In this document: positions 1 to 7,085 of the stretch, one piece after another | Layout: every line of letters starts with the position of its first letter | Numbering within the stretch: the stretch's first letter is position 1 | From: JAIOQA01 sp035493675 | GTDB taxonomy: Bacteria > Myxococcota_A > Polyangia > Haliangiales > Haliangiaceae | Assembly: GCA_035493675.1 (NCBI GenBank) | Contig: DATJIA010000331.1 | Span: 1 to 12,787 of the forward strand | Direction of reading: 5' to 3' | Length of the DNA: 12,787 nucleotides | The notes under the pieces: generated by a model | The model's database searches: none | Told to the model about the DNA's origin: nothing | Seen by the model: the letters and a program-made list of their open reading frames with translations, nothing else | Position numbers and translations under genes: made by a program

Positions 1-86
1 TTGTCGACCGCGGTGAGCTTGATCGTCACGACCGCGACGATCGCCACGCCGGCGAGCAGGACGAGGCCCTTGGTCCCCTTCGTCAT
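1..86 (-). CDS. N-terminus of a membrane-anchored protein (partial)
   Basis: The first 28 codons of a minus-strand gene read MTKGTKG followed by an uninterrupted hydrophobic stretch (about residues 8-22, rich in Leu, Val, Ala and Ile), then IKLTAVD. The frame runs off the left edge of the window. The pattern is a short basic N-terminus plus one transmembrane helix, so a signal anchor or uncleaved signal peptide with the rest of the protein in the periplasm is likely. It is transcribed divergently from the PilZ gene, with 58 bp between the two starts. Too little is visible to name a family. The ATG at 84-86 is the only good start, with a weak purine stretch and no clear ribosome site upstream. 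Confidence 0.5.
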   Translation of the reverse strand, partial: MTKGTKGLVLLAGVAIVAVVTIKLTAVD

Positions 87-132
87 TCGTCGATGGTCGC
101 GTGAAACTTGCCCGGCTGCGCGCGGCCGCGGG

Positions 133-138
133 AAAATT
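133..138 (+). promoter_or_regulatory. possible -10-like element of the PilZ gene
   Basis: An AAAATTTT run in very GC-rich DNA. Its AAAATT hexamer ends exactly 6 nt before the PilZ ATG, and there is no Shine-Dalgarno sequence in between. It lacks the leading T of a canonical TAnnnT, and the best -35 candidate (TTGCCC at 108-113) lies 19 nt upstream, so the match is weak. It fits the leaderless pattern seen more clearly at three other genes in this window. Confidence 0.25.
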
Positions 139-144
139 TTCGCC

Positions 145-537
145 ATGCGCGAGGTCTATGCGTATCGAGATGTGCGGCGGAGCGGGCCGCGGGTCGGCGT
201 CGACGCGGTCGCGTGGGACGAGGCGGGCCGCGAGGCGCTCGTCGTCGATCTCTCGGCGGACGGCCTGCGCATCGAGCGCCCGCACGTCCGGCCGATCATG
301 AGCGAGCGGATCCAGATCGAGCTGGAGCTGCCCGAGATCGACGAGGTCGCCTGGATCGGCGGCGAGATCTGCTTCGATCGCCGCGTGCATCGCGTGCAGT
401 CGACCGGCATCCGCGTGGTGTCGGCGGCCGCGCGCGATCTGCGCCGCATCCGCGACTTCGTGTTCGAGCGCGCGCGCCGGCTGCGCGAGGACGTCGCCTA
501 CGACCTCGCCGCCGCCAGCTGCTACGCGCGCGGGTAG
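145..537 (+). CDS. PilZ domain protein, predicted c-di-GMP binder
   Basis: A 130-residue single-domain protein. Near the N-terminus it has R8-x3-R12 (RDVRR), followed by D35-x-S37-x-x-G40 (DLSADG), the two motifs by which PilZ domains bind cyclic di-GMP. The remaining beta-strand-rich segment (about 50-105) and a basic C-terminal helix (about 106-122) fit the PilZ barrel plus helix. No signal peptide or other domain is present, so it is probably a cytoplasmic c-di-GMP receptor or adaptor; its target cannot be read from the context. The ATG at 145 gives a protein beginning just before the RxxxR motif. The frame is open further upstream, but that region overlaps the divergent gene and has no family resemblance. 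The stop lies 2 bp from the stop of the convergent outer-membrane gene. Confidence 0.8.
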   Translation: MREVYAYRDVRRSGPRVGVDAVAWDEAGREALVVDLSADGLRIERPHVRPIMSERIQIELELPEIDEVAWIGGEICFDRRVHRVQSTGIRVVSAAARDLRRIRDFVFERARRLREDVAYDLAAASCYARG

Positions 538-539
538 CG

Positions 540-1154
540 TCAGTCGATCGCGGCGAGCAGGCCGAAGCCGATCTGCAGGTAGTTGTCCTTGAGCTCGACG
601 TTGGTGCCGCCCGCGTCGAAGCTCTGGAAGCCGAGCTGGTAGCCGAGCTCGCCGGTCAGCGCGATCTTGGGCGCGACGGTGTACGCGACGCCGCCGCCGA
701 AGCCGAGGATCGCGCCGTTCGGGTGCTGGGTGTCGCCGTTGCCGTTCGACGGCGGCAGGATGAACGAGTAGCCGGGCGCCGCGAAGCCGTAGAGGCGCAC
801 GTTGGGCGCGACCTCGCCGCCGGCGGTGACGCGGATCGCGAGATCGACCTGCGCGGCCGAGTCGTTCGCGTCGCTGCTCTTGACGTTGAAGATGTAGCGC
901 GGCGCGAAGCCGATCGAGAACGTCGGGTCGAGCTTGATCTCGCCGAGCGCGCCGATCGCGAACGCGGACGCGGTGTCGGTCGAGACCTTGCCGCCGAGCG
1001 GCGAGTCGCCGGCGAGCGTACCGATCGGGAGGAGCTGGAGGCTGGCGCCGAGCGAGACGTTCGACTCCGAGCTCTGCGCGATCGACGCATCCTGGGCGTG
1101 CGCGAGCGCGGGGACGAGCAACGAACCGGCGAGGACACTCATGAGGAGCTTCAT
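540..1154 (-). CDS. outer-membrane beta-barrel protein
   Basis: A 204-residue exported protein. Residues 1-20 form a signal peptide with a Lys N-terminus, a Leu/Val core and an AHA-Q cleavage site. The mature part alternates short hydrophobic/aromatic strands with Gly-, Asn- and Asp-rich turns, for example GFAPRYIFNV, RLYGFAAPGYSF, GGGVAYTVAPKIALTGEL and NYLQIGFGL, about eight strands in all, which is the OmpA/OmpW-like small barrel architecture. It ends in AID rather than the Phe favoured by the BAM machinery. The start is fixed by the signal peptide. The function could be a passive pore or a structural protein; the sequence gives no substrate. The gene is convergent with the PilZ gene and divergent from the flavin oxidoreductase. 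No convincing promoter was seen in the 108-bp gap upstream. Confidence 0.75.
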   Translation of the reverse strand: MKLLMSVLAGSLLVPALAHAQDASIAQSSESNVSLGASLQLLPIGTLAGDSPLGGKVSTDTASAFAIGALGEIKLDPTFSIGFAPRYIFNVKSSDANDSAAQVDLAIRVTAGGEVAPNVRLYGFAAPGYSFILPPSNGNGDTQHPNGAILGFGGGVAYTVAPKIALTGELGYQLGFQSFDAGGTNVELKDNYLQIGFGLLAAID

Positions 1155-1262
1155 GCGCCACACCGTGCGTCGTGGATCCGGTTCGAGCCACGCACGTTGT
1201 CTGCACGGGTCGGCAAAGCGCGATTCAACGGAGCCGCCCGCGCGTGGTAAGAAGCGCAATCG
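1155..1262. promoter_or_regulatory. divergent intergenic region (no clear promoter)
   Basis: A 108-bp gap between the start codons of the barrel protein (minus) and the flavin oxidoreductase (plus). It must hold promoters for both directions. I find only weak candidates: TAAGAA at 1248-1253, ending 9 nt before the plus-strand ATG, and TTGTCT at 1197-1202. The GGTAAGAAG stretch could instead act as a weak purine-rich ribosome site. No strong inverted repeat was noticed. Confidence 0.3.
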
Positions 1263-2731
<1,469 letters not shown>

Positions 2732-2735
<4 letters not shown>

Positions 2736-3241
2736 CCTCGATACGCGGCGAGGCGCGCGAGCAGATCGCCGTACGGGCGGCACGTGAAGCCGACGCCGGT
2801 CGACAGCGCGTTGCTACAGCGCCCGCTCGAGCAGCGGCCGCCGTGGCAGTCGCTGTCGGACCCGCACGAGCCGCAACGACCGCTCGAGCACTTGCCGACC
2901 TTGCAGTCCGAATCGGAGCCGCACGAGCCGCACTTCCCGTTCGAGCACTTGCCGTTGCCGTTGCAGTCGGAGTCGGAGCCGCACGATCCGCAGCGACCGC
3001 CCGAGCACTTGCCCTCGCTGCAGTCGGAGTCGGAGCCGCACGATCCGCAGTGACCGCTCGAGCACTTGCCGTGGCCGTTGCAGTCGGAGTCCGACCCGCA
3101 CGCGCCGCAGTGCCCGCTCGAGCACTTGCCGTAGCCCGCGCAGTCGGAGTCGGAGCCGCAGCTCCCCGCCTGCGCCGAGCGCGCCCACAGCAGCAGCGCG
3201 AACAGCGCCAGCAACATCACGATCGATCGCGAAGTCTTCAT
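2732..3241 (-). CDS. secreted cysteine-rich repeat protein
   Basis: A 169-residue protein with a signal peptide (1-25, cleavage after AQA) and a mature region built almost entirely of six Cys repeats (28-142). Each repeat is C-x5-C-x4/5-C-x4-C with the near-invariant opening CGSDSDC, giving 24 regularly placed Cys; a 25th (C154) lies in the non-repeat tail, which ends LLARLAAYRG. Such paired-Cys repeats suggest small disulfide-bonded modules outside the cytoplasm, like the Dickkopf-type Cys-rich proteins annotated in myxobacteria; the Asp/Ser content could allow metal binding. Function unknown. A GGGGGAA ribosome site lies 4 nt upstream of the ATG. The gene is last in a minus-strand run and shares its stop-codon CTAG with the flavin oxidoreductase. 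Confidence 0.8.
2816..3160 (-). repeat. six tandem in-frame repeats of 60-66 bp
   Basis: The Cys-repeat region at DNA level. Units are 20 or 19 codons (C to C), differing by one codon between the second and third Cys. The CGSDSDC-encoding core and the Ser/Gly spacers are almost the same from unit to unit (GCAGTCGGAGTCGGAGCCGC, plus strand, recurs with few changes), which suggests expansion by slippage or unequal recombination under coding constraint. The first unit of the protein is at the high-coordinate end. Confidence 0.85.
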
Positions 3242-3245
3242 CGCA

Positions 3246-3252
3246 TTCCCCC
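3246..3252 (-). promoter_or_regulatory. ribosome binding site of the Cys-rich gene
   Basis: GGGGGAA followed by TGCG and the ATG. It is the clearest Shine-Dalgarno-like sequence in the window and fixes the start at 3241. It contrasts with several plus-strand genes that have none. Confidence 0.5.
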
Positions 3253-3259
3253 GCGCGCG

Positions 3260-3268
3260 AGCCTACCA
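3260..3268 (-). promoter_or_regulatory. possible extended -10 for the Cys-rich gene
   Basis: TGGTAGGCT reads as an extended -10 (TGn plus TAnnnT). The hexamer ends 18 nt before the ATG and overlaps the stop codon of the upstream M20-like gene. The same hexamer, TAGGCT preceded by TGn, precedes the DUF1993 gene. If real, the Cys-rich gene has its own short-leader transcript in addition to read-through. No matching -35 was seen. Confidence 0.25.
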
Positions 3269-4153
3269 GGTCACGCGGCGCACCAGGAACCGCACGAGCG
3301 CGCGTGTGCGCCGGCCCAGCGACGCGACCTCGAGCGAGTCGCTCGCGCCTGCGAGCGGACCGAGGCCGTCGAGCGTCGGGACGCCGATCGCCGCGATCAC
3401 GTTTGCGGACGAGCTGTCCTCCTGGAGCGGCGCCTCGTCGGGGCGCGGCCCGTCGACGCCGGCGCAGCGCCCGTAGCGCACGGCGAGCGCGCCCGCGCCG
3501 GGCGCCTTGGTCATGGGCGACCGGCGCACGATCGTCAGCGCGTCGTCGTCTCCGGCGAGCGCGTCGACGAGCGCGGTCTCGTCCGTGGGCCATGCGAAGC
3601 GGAGATCGATCGCGTCCTCGGTGACGTGGGCCGTGATCGCGCGTGAGGCATCCGCGAGCGCGCGCGCACGCGCCGCGACCGCCTCGAGCGCCGACTTCGC
3701 GCGGATCAACCCTTTCCGCTCGGTGATGATCGTCTCGCTCGCCAGACCGGGCGACAGCACGAGCGCCGCGCCGGCACCGCGCCCGATCGCTTCGAGCCAC
3801 GGGCGCGAAGCTTCGTTGGCGGCAAGCTCGTCGCCGACGACGACGGCGCCGATCGGATGGCGATCGCGCGACGACGAGACGAGCGCGGTCCAGATCGACG
3901 CCATGCCGGGCGGCCCCGCGTCGCCGTCGTGATGGCCGACGAGGAGCACGCGCGCCGACGGCGGCGCGCCGTCCCACGCCGCGGTTCGCCACCAACCGTG
4001 GTCGCCGCGCCGTTCGAAGGCGAGGTCGTTCATCGCACACCGCTTCGCGAACGCGTCGAGCCTGTCCGGCGCGCCTCGCCATTGCTCCACGAGCGGCCGC
4101 AGCGCGTCGCCGAGCTTCGCGTTGCGGAGCGGATCGCCGATCCAGACGTCCAT
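3263..4153 (-). CDS. peptidase M20 homologue, probably inactive
   Basis: A 296-residue cytoplasmic protein without a signal peptide. It resembles M20/carboxypeptidase-G2-type metallopeptidases: VLLVGHHDGD (69-78) matches the first metal motif (H74, D76), ITERKG (143-148) follows the core as in the family, and GVPTLDGLGPL (257-267) matches the C-terminal block normally read GVPTLDGLGPVGGGAH. However, the bridging Asp of the GxxDMKGG block is replaced (GPPGMAS, 80-86), only one acidic residue of the Glu pair appears to remain (GDELAANE, 107-114), and the last His ligand is absent (LAGASDS, 267-273). It is about 100 residues shorter than typical members, with an abbreviated lid domain. A binding or regulatory pseudoenzyme is likelier than an active peptidase. 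It starts 5 bp after the upstream lipoprotein's stop, consistent with co-transcription. Confidence 0.65.
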   Translation of the reverse strand: MDVWIGDPLRNAKLGDALRPLVEQWRGAPDRLDAFAKRCAMNDLAFERRGDHGWWRTAAWDGAPPSARVLLVGHHDGDAGPPGMASIWTALVSSSRDRHPIGAVVVGDELAANEASRPWLEAIGRGAGAALVLSPGLASETIITERKGLIRAKSALEAVAARARALADASRAITAHVTEDAIDLRFAWPTDETALVDALAGDDDALTIVRRSPMTKAPGAGALAVRYGRCAGVDGPRPDEAPLQEDSSSANVIAAIGVPTLDGLGPLAGASDSLEVASLGRRTRALVRFLVRRVTW

Positions 4154-4158
4154 GAACG

Positions 4159-5100
4159 TCAGGGGACCAACTCGATCATCGTCACGCCGCGCAGATCGCC
4201 CGCGACGTCCCACGCGCCGCCGCTGTTCTTCTCGAACAGGCGGAAGCGGAGCTGGCCTTGCTTGTTCACCTTCATGAAGGCGAGGTCGGTCTTGGGGTCG
4301 AGCTGCTTCGAGGTCATCGTGACCGACGCGCCGCTGTCGTCGGTGATGATCAGCTTCGCGGTCGGCGTGATCTTCTTGGCGGCGAGGATCGACGCGACGT
4401 CCCAGCCGGGCGTCGACGTGTCGCCGATCGGCGCGTTGACCTTCGCGATCGCGCCGAGGTCGGCGCCGGTCAGCTCGAGGTCGCCGCTCTTCTGCTTGAT
4501 CGTGAGCTTGATGTTGGTGAGGTCCGGGCCGTCGGGGCTCGCGGCGCGGTTCGAGCCGTTGCCCTCGCCGTTGCCGCCGCCCGAGCCGCCGTCGGAGGCG
4601 GAGCCCGAGCCATCGGTGCCGGACGCGACCGGTTGCGCGAGCTTCACGCGCAGATCGCTGACGTCCATCTCGACCAGCTTCGGCGTGCCGTGCTTCGCGA
4701 GCTCGTCGGCGGTGAACATGCCGAAGTCGATGCCGCCGTCGCGCCCGGGGAAGACGGCGGCGACCAAGCCCGGCTGCGTCGACGCCGGCTCCGGCATCGT
4801 CGTGATGCGGCCGGCGTGCGTGTGCACCTCGACGATCGCCCACGTCTTCGGATCCCTCGCGTTCGCGGGCAGGAGCGAAGTCAGCGGCGTCCACGCCGCC
4901 GCCGCCGCCCGATCCGCGTTCGCGACCGGCTTGCCGTCGACGAGCAGCTGGACCTGGCCCGGCAGCGCGGGCGCCTCGCGATCGCCGCCGCCGCCGCCGC
5001 CGGTGCCCTTCCCTCCTCCGTGCTTCTTGCCACAACCGAGGAGCGAGAGCGCGAGCGTGACGACGACCAGACAACGACGCATGCCGCGAGCGTACATCAT
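4159..5100 (-). CDS. lipoprotein with apparent internal duplication
   Basis: A 313-residue predicted lipoprotein. The signal peptide ends in lipobox LLGC (C23), followed by Gly/Lys-rich GKKHGGGKGTGGGGGG, so an envelope location with a flexible tether is expected. Two similar domains (about 48-158 and 205-313) flank a Gly/Ser/Asn linker (161-185). Each contains W, a SLL/SIL helix, a strand pair ending in Gly (AIVEVHTHAGRITTM; KLIITDDSGASVTM) and a strand ending DFGMF or RFRLF. The strand pattern is loosely like molybdopterin-oxidoreductase-type domains, but no cofactor residues can be identified, so no function is assigned. The start at 5100 overlaps the stop of the preceding gene (ATGA), pointing to translational coupling. 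ATGs at 5097 and 5082 are alternatives that also keep the lipobox; 5082 gives the most typical signal peptide length. Confidence 0.7.
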   Translation of the reverse strand: MMYARGMRRCLVVVTLALSLLGCGKKHGGGKGTGGGGGGDREAPALPGQVQLLVDGKPVANADRAAAAAWTPLTSLLPANARDPKTWAIVEVHTHAGRITTMPEPASTQPGLVAAVFPGRDGGIDFGMFTADELAKHGTPKLVEMDVSDLRVKLAQPVASGTDGSGSASDGGSGGGNGEGNGSNRAASPDGPDLTNIKLTIKQKSGDLELTGADLGAIAKVNAPIGDTSTPGWDVASILAAKKITPTAKLIITDDSGASVTMTSKQLDPKTDLAFMKVNKQGQLRFRLFEKNSGGAWDVAGDLRGVTMIELVP

Positions 5101-5567
5101 CGCGCCTCGAGCGCCTCGATCCAACGCACCTCCGCGGTCTCGGCGAGCGCGTGCAACATGGATGTAGCGATCGTCGCGTCGATCGATCGCGCAGCTTTCG
5201 CACCGACCGAACCGCCGTGCGCCGCGATCCACGCGGCGACCGCGTCGAGCTCCGCCGGGGTCGCGTCGTCGTAGAGATCGATCCGCACGCTCACCGGCGA
5301 CGTGTCGGGCAGCTTCCCGAGCTTCTCGTCCGCGACGATCGGCCGCACCGCCGCGACGCCGGCGGTCGCCGCGACCCGCGCGCGCCCGGCGTCGTCGAGC
5401 CGCATCACGAAGCCGTCGCCCGCGACGTCGTCGCCGGCGCCGATCGCGCGCCCGACGGCGGCCCGCCCCGACGGCGTGTCATCGGTCGCGGTCACCACAT
5501 AGCCGATCCGCCCGCGCGCGGGAGCGCCGCAGGCGATCAGCACGAGCGCGATCCACCAGGCCTTCAT
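5097..5567 (-). CDS. small lipoprotein with two inhibitor-I9-like modules
   Basis: A 156-residue protein with a very short signal peptide (MKAWWIALVLIAC) and lipobox LIAC (C13), so a lipoprotein. The mature part looks like two copies of one fold (about 21-80 and 92-153): a beta strand (IGYVVTA; VSVRIDLYD), an acidic loop and helix, a second strand, then a helix and a closing strand (ARVAATAGVAAVRPI; LHALAETAEVRWIEAL). The second copy, with AAHGGSV and EVRWIEA, reads like subtilisin propeptide/inhibitor I9 domains, which chaperone or inhibit S8 proteases; no protease is fused. Inhibitor activity is an inference. It is first in the minus-strand run and overlaps the next gene by 4 nt. ATG at 5567 is preferred; a TTG at 5588 would add seven residues and weaken the signal peptide. 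Confidence 0.65.
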   Translation of the reverse strand: MKAWWIALVLIACGAPARGRIGYVVTATDDTPSGRAAVGRAIGAGDDVAGDGFVMRLDDAGRARVAATAGVAAVRPIVADEKLGKLPDTSPVSVRIDLYDDATPAELDAVAAWIAAHGGSVGAKAARSIDATIATSMLHALAETAEVRWIEALEAR

Positions 5568-5576
5568 TGGCACCGA

Positions 5577-5589
5577 TTTGTCACACAAA
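5577..5589. promoter_or_regulatory. perfect inverted repeat between divergent genes, candidate operator
   Basis: TTTGT-CAC-ACAAA, a perfect 5-bp inverted repeat around a 3-bp centre, is the most AT-rich element in the 54-bp gap between the I9-like lipoprotein gene (minus) and the MFS gene (plus). A -10-like TATGGT at 5607-5612 ends 9 nt before the MFS TTG start, so the palindrome would lie around -20 to -40 of that transcript and in the leader of the minus-strand transcript. This suits a shared repressor site, but the binding protein is unknown and the repeat is short. Confidence 0.35.
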
Positions 5590-5621
5590 CGCGGCGCGAC
5601 CGCGAGTATGGTCCGGCCGCT

Positions 5622-7076
5622 TTGGCTTCACCCGCCGCCGTCAAGCCGCCGCCGCCGCTCACCGACGAGATCCTGCCGATCTTGATCCTCGTCGCGGTCG
5701 TCGCGTTCGTCGTGTCGCGCCTGCCGAAAGTGCAGCTCGGCCACACGCGCGAATATCGCATGCGCCGCGCGCTCAACTGGCTGCCGCTCGGGCTCACGTA
5801 CGCGTTCCTCTACATGGGCCGCTACAACCTGACGGTCCTCAAGAACGTCGGCGGCATCACGCAGGGCGCGTTCGGCACGATCGACGGCATCGGCGCGCTC
5901 ACCTACGGCCTCGCGTTCCTGCTCAACGGCCCGCTCACCGATCGCTGGGGCGGCCGCGTGACGATCCTGATCGCCGCCGCGGGCAGCGCGATCGCGAACG
6001 TCGCGCTCGGGCTCATGTACGCGAACCACGTCGAGTCGACGACCGCGTACGCGATCGTCTTCGGCGTCAACATGTACTTCCAGTCGTTCGGCGCGGTGTC
6101 GATCGTGAAGGTCAACGCCGCGTGGTTCCACGTGCGCGAGCGCGGCACCTTCGGCGGCATCTTCGGCATCCTGATCTCGCTCGGCGTGTACTTCGCGTTC
6201 GACTGGGGCACGCGGATCGCCGGCGTCTCGGGCGGCGCGTTCGAGTGGCTCTTCTACGTGCCCGCGATGATCCTCGTCGTGTTCTTCGTCTTGTCGGGCA
6301 CGATCGTCCGCGATCGGCCGAGCGCGGCGGGCTTCAAGGACTTCGAGCTCGGCGACGCCTCGCACCCGCACGGCGAATCCGCGGTCGCCGTGATCAAGCG
6401 GCTCTTGACCAACCCCGTGATCATCATGATCGCGTGCATCGAGTTCTGCTCCGGGTTCCTGCGCCAGGCGATCACGAAGTGGTACCCGGACTTCGCGAAG
6501 GCCGTCGGCGCCGGTGATACGGTGATCCGCAACCACTGGGGCATGGTCCTCTGCATCGCGGGGATCACCGGCGGCATGTTCGCCGGCGTGATCAGCGATC
6601 ACCTCTTCCAGTCGCGGCGCGCGCCGGTCTCGGCGGTGCTCTACGGCATCATGCTCGCCGGCGCGGTGCTCATCATCCCGCTGCTCGGCGCGCCGATGAC
6701 GATCGGCTGGGTCATCGCGTTCATGGGCATGGCGATCATCGGCGTGCACGGCATGCTGTCGGGCACCGCGAGCGCGGATTTCGGCGGGCTCAAGAACGCG
6801 GGCATCGCGGTCGGGCTCATCGACGGCTTCGTCTACCTCGGCACCGCGGTCCAGGACTTCGTCTACGGCGCGACGCTGCCGGAGAAGGGCACCGAGGCCG
6901 CGAAGTCGATCGACAACTGGTACGCGTGGCCCGAGGCGATGCTCCCCGCGGTCGTGATCGGGCTCGTGCTCGCGATCCTCTTGTGGAACGCGCGCCCGCA
7001 GAAGCCGACCGTGAAGGTCGTCGAGGTCGCGCCGCCCGTCGAGCTTCCGCGCGCGCAAGCGATGGCGAGCGAGTAG
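5622..7076 (+). CDS. MFS transporter, organophosphate:phosphate antiporter (GlpT/PgtP-like)
   Basis: A 484-residue integral membrane protein with about 12-13 hydrophobic segments. WLPLGLTYAFLYMGRYNLTV matches the first helix of the OPA family, which carries an essential Arg (here in GRYN). The loop LNGPLTDRWGGR is the MFS A-motif region, and the second half (from about residue 270) carries the second six-helix bundle with GMFAGVISDHLFQSRR. OPA members exchange glycerol-3-phosphate, hexose phosphates or phosphoglycerates for phosphate; the substrate is not readable. An extra hydrophobic helix (17-33) precedes the canonical first helix, unlike GlpT. The TTG at 5622 is chosen because no ATG or GTG lies in frame ahead of this extra helix; the first in-frame ATG (before RRALNW) would remove it and give a standard 12-helix protein. 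The Sir2 gene follows after 9 bp. Confidence 0.8.
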   Translation: MASPAAVKPPPPLTDEILPILILVAVVAFVVSRLPKVQLGHTREYRMRRALNWLPLGLTYAFLYMGRYNLTVLKNVGGITQGAFGTIDGIGALTYGLAFLLNGPLTDRWGGRVTILIAAAGSAIANVALGLMYANHVESTTAYAIVFGVNMYFQSFGAVSIVKVNAAWFHVRERGTFGGIFGILISLGVYFAFDWGTRIAGVSGGAFEWLFYVPAMILVVFFVLSGTIVRDRPSAAGFKDFELGDASHPHGESAVAVIKRLLTNPVIIMIACIEFCSGFLRQAITKWYPDFAKAVGAGDTVIRNHWGMVLCIAGITGGMFAGVISDHLFQSRRAPVSAVLYGIMLAGAVLIIPLLGAPMTIGWVIAFMGMAIIGVHGMLSGTASADFGGLKNAGIAVGLIDGFVYLGTAVQDFVYGATLPEKGTEAAKSIDNWYAWPEAMLPAVVIGLVLAILLWNARPQKPTVKVVEVAPPVELPRAQAMASE

Positions 7077-7079
7077 AAT
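7074..7079 (+). promoter_or_regulatory. candidate -10 element of the Sir2 gene
   Basis: TAGAAT, a near-consensus -10 hexamer, begins with the stop codon of the MFS gene and ends 6 nt before the GTG of Sir2 (TAGAATcgcggcGTG). No Shine-Dalgarno sequence lies between. That spacing would put transcription initiation at or next to the first base of the start codon. No -35 consensus was seen. The TAG is also required as a stop codon, which weakens the statistical argument at this site. Confidence 0.35.
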
Positions 7080-7085
7080 CGCGGC

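Noticed and set aside
2816..3160. CRISPR-like regularly spaced repeats
   Set aside because: The repeats are contiguous, in frame, vary by whole codons and encode a Cys-repeat protein with a signal peptide. There are no unique spacers.
4980..5020. GCC/GCG triplet run as a functional microsatellite
   Set aside because: It encodes the Gly-rich linker just after the lipobox of the larger lipoprotein. The length is modest and the coding explanation is sufficient.
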